A stretch of 15,094 nt of DNA from an uncultured Clostridia bacterium (GTDB lineage Bacteria; Bacillota; Clostridia; Christensenellales; Borkfalkiaceae), in assembly GCA_947174955.1 (NCBI GenBank), contig CAMWKX010000012.1, positions 1-15,094 on the forward strand, read 5' to 3'. This document shows, piece by piece, positions 1 through 6,448 of the stretch; within the stretch, counting starts at the first letter, position 1; every line of letters starts with the position of its first letter. The notes under the pieces are model-generated. The model was not told where the DNA came from and ran no database searches. It worked only from the letters and a program-made list of their open reading frames with translations. The position numbers were made by a program, and so were the translations under genes.

Positions 1-57
1 ACGGTAACGCTGTACGCTATATGGGAGCCTAAGCCCGTAACGGTAAAGATTACGGCG
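1..57 (+). other. Fragment of a Listeria-Bacteroides (InlB B-type) repeat protein at the window edge
   Basis: Read in frame 1 on the + strand, the first 19 codons give TVTLYAIWEPKPVTVKITA. The 'TLYAxWEP' ending is the hallmark of the Listeria-Bacteroides repeat (InlB B-repeat, Flg_new family) found in tandem in cell-surface proteins of Bacillota, usually followed by a 'xxYTVTF' start of the next unit, much as 'KPVTVKI' follows here. In the opposite frame the same bases should encode the middle of NadC, but NadC homology stops here (see the nadC entry). I therefore read this as the tail of an unrelated surface-protein reading frame joined to nadC, either by an assembly chimera or by a real rearrangement. 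The frame stays open to a stop near 510, but from about 60 onwards it is only the antisense of nadC. The fragment is short, so the family call rests on one motif. Confidence 0.42.
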
Positions 58-408
58 GGTGTAAGTTGCAATGCCGCTCATACGCTGCAAAAAGTTGAGG
101 GCAACGCGCTCGCCCGAAAGCAACACGCGGATATCGCCCGAAATCATAGCGAGCCTCTGCCCCTTTTTCACCTCGTCGCCGTCCTTGACGAATATTTCGA
201 CTATGGTGTGCTCGTCCAAAAGCTTGAACACTCTCTCGAAAACATTCAGACCGCAGATTACGCCGTCCTGCTTGCAGATAAGCTTAACTCTGCCCCTCTT
301 GTATTCGGGCATTACGGAATTGGTGGTGACGTCCTCGTTGCCGATGTCCTCCTCCAAAGCCTGCTTGATAAGTCTGTCCATAATAAGTTTTTCGGTCAAA
401 TCGTTCAT
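1..408 (-). CDS. nadC: Quinolinate phosphoribosyltransferase NadC (carboxylating), N-terminal part, interrupted near the window edge
   Basis: NadC converts quinolinate and PRPP into nicotinate mononucleotide, CO2 and pyrophosphate in de novo NAD synthesis. The ATG at 408 starts MNDLTEKLIMDRLIKQAL, followed by the family hallmarks: EEDIGNEDVTT (about residues 19-29), the barrel-sandwich region with GVICGLNVFERVF, DGDEVKKGQ, and SGERVALNFLQRMSGIATYTR (about 98-118), whose Arg101 is the expected quinolinate-binding arginine. A normal protein then continues to an 'IxDTRKTTP' motif within about 15 residues. Here the frame reads RNLYRYGLRLPYSVQ instead, with no family match and with codons (AGG, CCA) uncommon in the neighbouring genes. 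Homology thus ends at about 52-60, although the frame stays open to the edge. The PRPP-binding and C-terminal catalytic residues are absent from the window. The start overlaps the nadB stop (ATGA), which indicates a nadB-nadC operon. Identification of the visible part is firm. Whether the gene is intact in the organism is open. Confidence 0.88.
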   Translation of the reverse strand, partial: MNDLTEKLIMDRLIKQALEEDIGNEDVTTNSVMPEYKRGRVKLICKQDGVICGLNVFERVFKLLDEHTIVEIFVKDGDEVKKGQRLAMISGDIRVLLSGERVALNFLQRMSGIATYTRRNLYRYGLRLPYSVQRYR

Positions 409-422
409 CTTTTATCTCCTTT
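405..422 (-). promoter_or_regulatory. nadB stop / nadC start overlap with ribosome binding site
   Basis: The nadB TGA and the nadC ATG share bases as ATGA (408 to 405). AAAGGAGA at 422-415, inside the last nadB codons, sits about 7 bases before the nadC ATG and serves as its Shine-Dalgarno. This arrangement predicts translational coupling and fixes the nadC start. Confidence 0.85.
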
Positions 423-1736
423 GAAAAGTAAGTTGGGGTCGCCGCCCGCCTCCGCGGTCTCCACCGCCTTGCGCAAATCTTTCTTTAATAAGTTCAACTC
501 GTGTTTATAACCGCCGTACTCTTTTTCGGGCTTCACGCAGTCTCCCTTTTCAAGCGGACTGTAATTTTTCGCTATATCCTCAGCCGCCCGCTTTGCAAAC
601 AGCAGACTTTCCAGAAGCGAGTTGGAAGCAAGCCTGTTTTTGCCGTGAACGCCGTTGCACGCCGTTTCACCCGCCGCGTACAGCCTGGGCATAGTCGTCG
701 CGCCGTTCAGATCGATATGAATACCGCCCATAAAATAATGTATGGCGGGCACCACGGGAACGGGCTGAGTGAAGACGTCGTACCCCTCCTGCGCGCACCT
801 TCTTACAATCTGCGGGAAGTGACTTGCAAGCTCCTCTTTGGGCACGGGACGCATATCCAGCCACACGAAATCCGTACCGTCCTTTTCCATCTGCGCAAGC
901 ACCGCGTTCTTGACAACGTCGCGCGGCTGCAATTCGTCGGTAAACCGCTGAAAGTTTTTGTCGAGAAGTATCGCACCCTCGCCGCGCACCGACTCGGAAA
1001 TGAGGAATTTTCTGCCCTTCTTCTTAGAATACAGCACCGTGGGATGCACCTGAATATAGTTGATATTGTCTACCTGCACGCCGTGCCGAAGACTGATTGC
1101 CACCGCGTCGCCCGAAACGACGTCGAAGTTGGTCGTGTTGCCGAACGCGCCGCCCACGCCGCCCGTTGCAAGCACGGTGTAGTCTGCGTAAATATTTTTG
1201 GTCGTCTTTTCCTTGATATCGTATACGACGACTCCCGCACACTTGCCGCCGCTTTCTATGATATCCAGCATAACGTTGTACGGCGCAATCCGCACGTTTT
1301 CAAGCTTTGAAACCTTTTTCATAAGCTTGCCCGCAATTTCCTTGCCGGTGCAGTCCTCGTGAAAGAGTATGCGCGGCGAAGTGTGCCCGCCCTCGCGGGT
1401 GAACGCGTACGAGCCGTCGGAATTTTTGCGGAATTTCACACCGCACTTTTCAAGGTCGGCAATGACTTCCCGCGAACCTTTAATCATACACTCCACGGCG
1501 GCGGGATTGTTTTCATAGTGCCCCGCGCGCATAGTGTCGTTGAAATATTCGTCGTAATCGTAGTCGCCGCGGAGCATACATATGCCGCCCTGCGCAAGAT
1601 AGCTGTCGCTTCTTCTCGGCGTCTTTTTGCAGATAATAAGCACCGATTTGTCGCGCGGCAGATTGAGCGCGCAGTTAAGTCCCGCAACACCCGCACCGAC
1701 TATTACAATATCGTATTTTTGTTCTGATGCAACCAT
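405..1736 (-). CDS. nadB: L-aspartate oxidase NadB (short form, 443 aa)
   Basis: This flavoenzyme oxidises L-aspartate to iminoaspartate, the first step of de novo NAD synthesis, feeding NadA and then NadC. The FAD dinucleotide-binding motif GAGVAG is at residues 14-19 (YDIVIVGAGVAGLN). Residues matching the fumarate reductase/aspartate oxidase active site are present: IQVHPT (His231), SESVRGEGA (Arg251), AIHYFMGG (His333) and GVHGKNRLASNSLLE (Arg368). I chose the ATG at 1736. The longer TTG start at 1775 would lie inside the -35 box of the evident promoter, and the Rossmann fold begins a few residues after the ATG. There is no Shine-Dalgarno, and the -10 box ends 10 bases before the ATG, so the mRNA is predicted to be nearly leaderless. 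The protein is about 90 residues shorter than E. coli NadB (about 540 aa): most of the C-terminal helical domain is missing, as I recall for other clostridial forms. It overlaps nadC by 4 bases, so the two form an operon. Confidence 0.95.
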   Translation of the reverse strand: MVASEQKYDIVIVGAGVAGLNCALNLPRDKSVLIICKKTPRRSDSYLAQGGICMLRGDYDYDEYFNDTMRAGHYENNPAAVECMIKGSREVIADLEKCGVKFRKNSDGSYAFTREGGHTSPRILFHEDCTGKEIAGKLMKKVSKLENVRIAPYNVMLDIIESGGKCAGVVVYDIKEKTTKNIYADYTVLATGGVGGAFGNTTNFDVVSGDAVAISLRHGVQVDNINYIQVHPTVLYSKKKGRKFLISESVRGEGAILLDKNFQRFTDELQPRDVVKNAVLAQMEKDGTDFVWLDMRPVPKEELASHFPQIVRRCAQEGYDVFTQPVPVVPAIHYFMGGIHIDLNGATTMPRLYAAGETACNGVHGKNRLASNSLLESLLFAKRAAEDIAKNYSPLEKGDCVKPEKEYGGYKHELNLLKKDLRKAVETAEAGGDPNLLFKGDKR

Positions 1737-1746
1737 AAGTGTACAA

Positions 1747-1775
1747 AGTATACAGCAAAAGTTTACACCTGTCAA
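1747..1775 (-). promoter_or_regulatory. nadBC promoter (TTGACA, 17 bp, TATACT)
   Basis: On the minus strand, TTGACA (1775-1770) and TATACT (1752-1747) are separated by exactly 17 bases, a near-perfect housekeeping sigma-factor promoter. The expected start point, seven bases past the -10 box, is about 1740, only 4 bases before the nadB ATG. No other good promoter is visible further upstream on this strand. Confidence 0.82.
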
Positions 1776-1788
1776 GTCTACTGTAAAC
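1761..1788 (-). promoter_or_regulatory. Inverted-repeat operator candidate over the nadB -35 box
   Basis: GTTTACA (1761-1767) is repeated in perfect inversion as TGTAAAC (1782-1788) with 14 bases between them. Nested inside is a 16-base imperfect palindrome, GTTTACACCTGTCAAG (1761-1776), and a second imperfect one, GTCTACTGTAAAC (1776-1788), so several half-sites of the type TTNACA are clustered on the -35 box. A repressor bound here would block RNA polymerase. The obvious candidate is the nicotinate-responsive repressor NiaR (YrxA), which controls nad operons in many Bacillota. The ACACCTGTC core resembles what I remember of its site, but I cannot verify the match here. Confidence 0.5.
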
Positions 1789-1803
1789 CTTTTTAATAAA
1801 AAG

Positions 1804-1832
1804 TTGGCAAAATTTGACTTCGACAGTATAAG
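1804..1832 (+). promoter_or_regulatory. Promoter for the PRC-barrel-like gene (TTGGCA, 17 bp, TATAAG)
   Basis: TTGGCA (1804-1809) and TATAAG (1827-1832) are 17 bases apart, which predicts a start near 1839 and a leader of about 56 bases. A second candidate, TTGCGT (1841-1846) with GATAAT (1864-1869), also with a 17-base spacer, would give a leader of about 20 bases. I cannot say which is used. Confidence 0.5.
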
Positions 1833-1844
1833 TCAAAATTTTGC
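1807..1844. repeat. AT-rich inverted repeat between the divergent promoters
   Basis: GCAAAATTTGACTT (1807-1820) and AAGTCAAAATTTTGC (1830-1844) are reverse complements apart from one extra A, with a 9-base spacer CGACAGTAT. The repeat lies between the divergent nadB and PRC-barrel-like genes, where a terminator is not needed. It covers the predicted -10 and start site of the rightward promoter. I read it as an operator or a structured 5' leader rather than a terminator, but its role is not shown. Confidence 0.5.
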
Positions 1845-1881
1845 GTGATTTATTTGCGGGCGGGATAATAAGATAGCGTGT

Positions 1882-1887
1882 AAGGAG
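1882..1887 (+). promoter_or_regulatory. Ribosome binding site AAGGAG of the PRC-barrel-like gene
   Basis: AAGGAG lies 7 bases before the ATG at 1895. It is a full-strength Shine-Dalgarno that fixes the start and shows that this genome does use the canonical signal. Confidence 0.85.
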
Positions 1888-1894
1888 AAAAACA

Positions 1895-2335
1895 ATGAAA
1901 GCAAGTCAGATTTTTTGTATGCAGATTGCAAGCGAAGACAAAAAAAAGCGCGGCTATATCCTGGCGATCAGCTGCGTTAAAGATATGGTTGAGGGCTATA
2001 TATGCTGCGACGAACGCGAAAACGAGTTCTTTTCGGAGAGCGCGGGCACTAAATTTTCGGGCGATGCCGCAACTTTTTCGGTAACGGGCAAGGAAAACAA
2101 AAAAGGTTACCGCTTAAAATTAGGCGTACCCCTCTATTCCGACGCCGGAAAATTTTTGGGGTATATCGACGACTTTACTTTCAAGGGCAACCGCATAGTT
2201 TTCGCGCACTCGGGTAAGCGCAAGTTCACCTTTAACAGACTTGTTTTAAACGACGTTGCAATATTAAAGAGCGACGACCGTTCCGCCGAAATTGCCGCAA
2301 AGGATATGTTTATCGGCGCTATTTGCGGAGCGTGA
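1895..2335 (+). CDS. Small PRC-barrel-like protein of unknown function (146 aa)
   Basis: No signal peptide or membrane segment is visible, so the product is probably cytoplasmic. Residues 77-101 (GVPLYSDAGKFLGYIDDFTF and following) have the pattern of a PRC-barrel strand pair, 'G.pv.d..Gk.lG.v.D...' followed by a hydrophobic strand. The first half (residues 5-40, with RGYILAISCVKDMVEGYICC) is beta-rich and could be a second, degenerate barrel unit. PRC-barrel domains occur in RNA-processing (RimM) and sporulation-associated (YlmC/YmxH) proteins and mostly act as binding modules. The specific role here cannot be told. There are several cysteines (residues 8, 27, 37, 38, 144) but no clear metal motif. 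It is transcribed divergently from nadB across an intergenic region with two inverted repeats, and its stop is one base from the stop of the converging membrane-protein gene. The start is secured by AAGGAG. I am confident that it is a gene, and only moderately confident of the fold. Confidence 0.8.
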   Translation: MKASQIFCMQIASEDKKKRGYILAISCVKDMVEGYICCDERENEFFSESAGTKFSGDAATFSVTGKENKKGYRLKLGVPLYSDAGKFLGYIDDFTFKGNRIVFAHSGKRKFTFNRLVLNDVAILKSDDRSAEIAAKDMFIGAICGA

Positions 2336-2336
2336 T

Positions 2337-2969
2337 TTATAAATCGTATTTAGCCATAAGTTTAAGCAAAGCGTTGAACATTTCGTTCAAAGACTCGCCC
2401 TCCTGCGCGGAAAGCACGCCCTTTACCTTCAAAACGGTGAGGGCGGTTTTTATTTTTTCCAGCTCCTGCCTGTCGCCCCTGCCTAAATTTTTAAGTAGCA
2501 GTTTGTCGGAAATGGAGAGCGCGTGTTCGAGCCTCACCTCACTGTTAACCACGGGTTGCGGAACTGCCTGCACGGGCTGCGAAGGGCGCGGCGGACGGCT
2601 CTGCGCAACGGTCACGTTTGAAACGGGCTGTTGAACCTTTTCGGCATTGCCCGCGCGCTTCACCTTAAAAAGCGACAGCAAGCCGTATACCAAAAACCCG
2701 ACCAGCCACACGGCAACTGCGGCGGCAAGCGAGTTTTCGAAAGTAAATTCGGTTAAAAACACGGCAAGCGTGACGGCGGCAAAGGCGTTGACTACCCACA
2801 TAAAAACCCGCTTGTCGTGCGCACGCAACCTCTTTGAAAATATGCAGCCAAAGAGCGCGGCAAGAACCACGAAGCCGAACGCCGACAAATCTATCACGGC
2901 AAGCAGAGCGAAGTCCGCGCCGCCGAACTGATTGAAAATGGTTTTAAAAAACTCGGTCACACTTTCCAT
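2337..2969 (-). CDS. Membrane protein with three transmembrane helices and a cytoplasmic helical tail, unknown function (210 aa)
   Basis: I do not recognise a family. Three hydrophobic stretches fit transmembrane helices: residues about 19-44, 55-75 and 80-101, with basic residues between the first two (SKRLRAHDKR) and after the third (FKVKRAG). Next comes a Pro/Gln/Val-rich low-complexity linker (about 110-143, with SRPPRPSQPVQAVPQPVV), then a charged, helical C-terminal segment (about 144-210) rich in Leu and Lys. By the positive-inside rule the tail should be cytoplasmic. The layout suggests a membrane anchor presenting a small helical binding domain on a flexible tether. It lies 50 bases downstream of addA with its own TATAAT box 8 bases from the ATG and no Shine-Dalgarno, so a leaderless transcript is predicted. 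Readthrough from addBA is also possible because I see no terminator after addA. The stop is one base from that of the converging gene. Confidence 0.85.
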   Translation of the reverse strand: MESVTEFFKTIFNQFGGADFALLAVIDLSAFGFVVLAALFGCIFSKRLRAHDKRVFMWVVNAFAAVTLAVFLTEFTFENSLAAAVAVWLVGFLVYGLLSLFKVKRAGNAEKVQQPVSNVTVAQSRPPRPSQPVQAVPQPVVNSEVRLEHALSISDKLLLKNLGRGDRQELEKIKTALTVLKVKGVLSAQEGESLNEMFNALLKLMAKYDL

Positions 2970-2977
2970 ACGTGCCG

Positions 2978-2983
2978 ATTATA
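2978..2983 (-). promoter_or_regulatory. -10 box TATAAT of the membrane-protein gene
   Basis: A perfect TATAAT (2983-2978) lies in the short addA-membrane protein gap and ends 8 bases before the ATG at 2969. The predicted start near 2971 leaves a 5' leader of about 2 bases. No convincing -35 box or TGn extension is visible, so it is weaker evidence than the other promoters here. Confidence 0.55.
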
Positions 2984-3019
2984 GCCCGTATTTCCGTGCG
3001 ATAACGCGTGTATTTTGTC

Positions 3020-6000
3020 TTAAAATAAATCAATCTGGCGGCAGGCGTGAATGTTGACGATTGTGCCCGAAACCGCGCCGTCGTCCAGCCCGTAAATCTT
3101 GCACACCACGCTTTTATACAGCGCGAGCTGAGGCAGATATTTGTGTTTGAGATACTCGTCGCCGTGCGAGGTGTACTTGTAGTCGATAATGTGCGCCGAA
3201 GTGATTTTACCGTTTTCGCGGACGATATGCAAAAGGTCGATTGCGCCCTGCACGATTACGCCGTTTCCGTCGTCGCCGCACGCGTTTACGCTCACCCCGC
3301 CCCCCTTAACGGCAAGATAATCGGCTGACGGAAGCCTGCACACAAACTCCCGCTCTCTGTAAACCTCGCCGCCGTCAAGCCCTTCGAACGCGGGCATTTT
3401 CAAAATGTTTTCAAGCCGCTCCGCGTCTAAAAGTCCGCTTTGAATTACGGTCATAAGTCCCGCATTTACAAAGCGTTCTATCTGACATTTTATACCCGCA
3501 ACGTCCTTAATTTTAAAGTCGCAAAGCTCTAAAAATCTGTGATAGGCAAGTCCCGCGTCAATACCCGTATCGCCGCCGCTTTCGAACTCGTCGTCAAACA
3601 GAGCTTCGCCCGCATTTTCGCTGTCGAGAAGTCTTAAAAGCTGCGACGCCGAGCCCTTGACGGGCAGTTCCACACCCAGTTCGAAGGGATAGCTAAACTC
3701 CGCAATTTCACGCAGCTGCTCCGCAAGATTTTCATCCGCACGGGTAGTGTCAAGCACCCTTTTCACCTCGCCCGAATTTCCTTGGAAATTGCGTTCAACG
3801 GGCAATATTCGGGGGGTAAACGCTGAAATATCGAATAAATCGGCGTAATTTTCGGCAAATGCAGCCTTAATTTTATCGTACGTTTCCGCCTTGCTCGTGA
3901 GCACGTGCAGAGCGTATTTCGCGCGGGTGCACGCAACGTAAAACAGGTTGATTTCGTTGCTCAGTTCCTCCCGCTCCTTCCTCGATTTATAAAGTCGGCG
4001 TAAGGTGGTCGTGCGGTAGCTTCTGCCGCCCGAATAGCAGCGGGGCGCAAACCCGAAATCGTCGTCGAACGGCATATCCGCCCTCTCGTCGCCGCCGAAG
4101 CCAACGGCAATATCGGCAACTATCACGACGGGGAATTCAAGCCCCTTCGAAGCGTGCATTGTCATAACCTTCACGCAGTCGGAAGAGAGCGCGGACGAGG
4201 CGGTGACTTTGTTTCCGCCCGCCTTGATTTTCGCAAGGAACGCGCCGAGGTACAGCTCTCCCGACGGGGCCGCCGCCTCGCGCTGCAACCGCCTCAGCGC
4301 AATGACCTTTTGCTCGGTATCGAACGCCGACGAAAAGCCCGGAATGCGCATAATTTCGTCGATTACCCGCGCCGCGCCGCAACTTTCGGAAAAGGTACGC
4401 AGACTGTCCGCGCGCTCATAAAACGCACGCAGTTTTCCAGCGAGCGCGTCCCCGTTTGTTTCGGCGTAAAGTCGGCAACACTCGGTAAAGCGCAGTCGTT
4501 TATCGTTCTTGCTCTGCGTGCCGTCCGCAAATACGCGCACTGCCGCAAGCTCGCTTTCACATAAATTGCCCAGCGGCGATAAGAGCGACGTAACGAGAGG
4601 CACGTCCTGTTCGCCGTTGTCCAAAAAGGACAGAATATCCAGAAGCCGCTTTATTTCCGGACGGTCGCAAATATTGACCTCCGCCGCGCCCGCGACGGGA
4701 TATTTTTCGTTTAACGCCCTTATGATGCCGACCGCGCACTTGTTTGCGCGCTTTCTCGTCAGCACGCAGATATCGCCTGCCTGCACCTTTTTGAATTCAC
4801 CGCTGTCGGCGTCGTAATACTCTTCTTTGAGCGCCTCTTCAACCAGCGACAGAACGGCAAGCCCCTCGGCGGTGTGCGGCTTTGCCACCGCCTTTTCGGC
4901 TGTGACGGAGTACACACCGTCCGCCTGTCTTTTCTCGCTTTGCCCGCCGTCGAAAAGACAGATCTCCGCCTTGCCGCGGTTGCCCGCATACCTTGCTCCG
5001 CCGCGCATTGCGTGTCCGTCGGAATAATCGAACTCGCACACGGGCGGGCGCATAACCGACGAAAACAGCGCGTTTACAAAATCTATAACGCCCTCGCCGC
5101 TACGGAAATTGTCTGGCAGAACCACGTACTCGCCCCGCCTGTCCACCTGCTCGCTCTTCTCGCGGAAGAAACGCGAACGACTGCCGCGGAAGCCGTAAAT
5201 AGCCTGCTTTAAATCGCCCACGCAGAAAATATCGCCGCCCGCAACCGCGGAAATTATCTCGTCCTGAATTGGGTTAACGTCCTGATATTCGTCGACGAAA
5301 ACATACTTATACTTGTCGCGGATACCCTCGCGCACGTCCGCGTCGCTCTCTTCGCCCGACAAAAGCGCCAGGGCAAAATGCTCCAGATCGCCGTAGTCGA
5401 GCTTGCCTTCCTCGCGTTTAACCCCGTCATATGCCGCAGCGAACTTCAAAAGTACGGTGCAGAACGCGTTTGCGACCACGCCGCTTTGCATATAGCGTTC
5501 CCTTTCGATATCTTCGCTTTCGACATCTTTTGTAAAAGATTTGTACTTCTTTTTAACGCCGTCGACAAATTCGGTAAACGCCGCGTCGGCTTCGGCGACC
5601 TCAGGCTTGACCCTCGGCTTTACGGCAGTGCACAGCTTGGACGGCAAAGTATACGGATTGCCGTCCGTGGCGGCGCGGCAAAGAGTTTCGCGCATTTCGC
5701 CGAGTACTTTCAGATACCCCTCCGCATTGACCGCGGGATGGAAATCTTTGATAAAATCTTCGATAGCCGAGGCAAGCACGGCGCACTTGTCGGCAAGCGT
5801 TTTGCCGTACGCACGGCTCACCCTCTCAAAGCCATCGGCAGTAAACGTGTTGCTGCGTGCGTTGTCTATAAGTTCCTGCCAGCGGGGGCGCTGTCTGACC
5901 TCGTCGTACGCCGAATAAAGAAGCTCCCTGAGCGCGTTGTCGCTGCGCTTTTTTCTCAGCTTGTCCAAAAGGGTGTACAAATCCGCGTCGTGCGATTTGT

Positions 6001-6433
6001 ATAGTTCGTCGAACAAATCGTCCATAGCACGGGCGCGCAGAGCCGACTGTTCCGCACCGTCGGCAAGCACCTCGAACGACGCGTCGACGTTCAGCACGTA
6101 AAAGTACGTGCGCACCAGCCGCGCGCAGAACGAGTGTATCGTGCTTATGTCCGCCGAATTGATTTTCGAAAGCTGTAAACGGATATTCTCCCGCCGCGCT
6201 TCGTCGTCGCAGTTCAGCCTTTCAATGAGTTCTTTTCTCAGTTTTTCCTTCATCTGCGCGGCGGCTTTCTTAGTAAAAGTGACCGCGAGCACGTTGTCAA
6301 GGCTCGCACCCTCTTCCAAAATATCGGCGAGCCTCTTTATCATAACGGTCGTCTTGCCCGCGCCCGCAGAGGCGGAAACGAGCACTTCGCCGCGCGATTT
6401 TATCGCTCTTAACTGTTCGGGTGTAACGCTCAT
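3020..6433 (-). CDS. addA: ATP-dependent helicase/nuclease subunit A (AddA, 1137 aa)
   Basis: AddA is the motor and 3'-strand nuclease subunit of AddAB, the Bacillota counterpart of RecBCD. It unwinds and resects double-strand breaks and loads RecA at Chi sites. From the ATG at 6433 the order is: the UvrD/Rep-type Q-motif and Walker A (SVTPEQLRAIKSR, then SASAGAGKTT with Lys27), motif Ia (VLAVTFTKKAA), the Walker B/motif II box DEYQD (381-385), motif III-like GDLKQAIYGFRGS, the late helicase motifs (VKVMTMHASKGLEFPVV and NLFYVACTRAK), and a C-terminal RecB-family nuclease with GAIDLLH (Asp1066), IIDYKYTS (Asp1084, Lys1086) and QLALYK. All catalytic residues are present, and the length is near the B. 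subtilis protein (about 1230 aa). I chose the ATG overlapping the addB stop (ATGA). It has GGAGGGG 8 bases upstream, whereas the longer start adds a basic tail with no family resemblance. Confidence 0.96.
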   Translation of the reverse strand: MSVTPEQLRAIKSRGEVLVSASAGAGKTTVMIKRLADILEEGASLDNVLAVTFTKKAAAQMKEKLRKELIERLNCDDEARRENIRLQLSKINSADISTIHSFCARLVRTYFYVLNVDASFEVLADGAEQSALRARAMDDLFDELYKSHDADLYTLLDKLRKKRSDNALRELLYSAYDEVRQRPRWQELIDNARSNTFTADGFERVSRAYGKTLADKCAVLASAIEDFIKDFHPAVNAEGYLKVLGEMRETLCRAATDGNPYTLPSKLCTAVKPRVKPEVAEADAAFTEFVDGVKKKYKSFTKDVESEDIERERYMQSGVVANAFCTVLLKFAAAYDGVKREEGKLDYGDLEHFALALLSGEESDADVREGIRDKYKYVFVDEYQDVNPIQDEIISAVAGGDIFCVGDLKQAIYGFRGSRSRFFREKSEQVDRRGEYVVLPDNFRSGEGVIDFVNALFSSVMRPPVCEFDYSDGHAMRGGARYAGNRGKAEICLFDGGQSEKRQADGVYSVTAEKAVAKPHTAEGLAVLSLVEEALKEEYYDADSGEFKKVQAGDICVLTRKRANKCAVGIIRALNEKYPVAGAAEVNICDRPEIKRLLDILSFLDNGEQDVPLVTSLLSPLGNLCESELAAVRVFADGTQSKNDKRLRFTECCRLYAETNGDALAGKLRAFYERADSLRTFSESCGAARVIDEIMRIPGFSSAFDTEQKVIALRRLQREAAAPSGELYLGAFLAKIKAGGNKVTASSALSSDCVKVMTMHASKGLEFPVVIVADIAVGFGGDERADMPFDDDFGFAPRCYSGGRSYRTTTLRRLYKSRKEREELSNEINLFYVACTRAKYALHVLTSKAETYDKIKAAFAENYADLFDISAFTPRILPVERNFQGNSGEVKRVLDTTRADENLAEQLREIAEFSYPFELGVELPVKGSASQLLRLLDSENAGEALFDDEFESGGDTGIDAGLAYHRFLELCDFKIKDVAGIKCQIERFVNAGLMTVIQSGLLDAERLENILKMPAFEGLDGGEVYREREFVCRLPSADYLAVKGGGVSVNACGDDGNGVIVQGAIDLLHIVRENGKITSAHIIDYKYTSHGDEYLKHKYLPQLALYKSVVCKIYGLDDGAVSGTIVNIHACRQIDLF

Positions 6434-6448
6434 TTTTCCAACCCCTCC
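6430..6448 (-). promoter_or_regulatory. addB stop / addA start overlap with ribosome binding site
   Basis: addB TGA and addA ATG overlap as ATGA (6433-6430). GGAGGGG (6448-6442), within the last addB codons, is 8 bases from the ATG. This predicts coupled, roughly equal synthesis of the two subunits of the heterodimer. Confidence 0.8.

Noticed and set aside
501..1310. 269-residue open frame on the + strand opposite nadB
   Set aside because: It is the antisense of a well-conserved gene, has no ribosome site or promoter and no recognisable product. Long antisense frames are expected at this base composition.
1737..1775. Longer nadB reading frame starting at a TTG at 1775
   Set aside because: The TTG lies inside the -35 box of a near-perfect promoter, so it would not be transcribed, and the added 13 residues precede the normal N-terminus without family resemblance.
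1807..1844. Reading the AT-rich inverted repeat as a terminator
   Set aside because: It lies between divergent genes with no transcript arriving to terminate, has an AT-rich stem and overlaps a promoter.
5378..6004. 208-residue open frame on the + strand opposite addA
   Set aside because: Antisense shadow of a catalytic-domain-containing gene, with no start signals.
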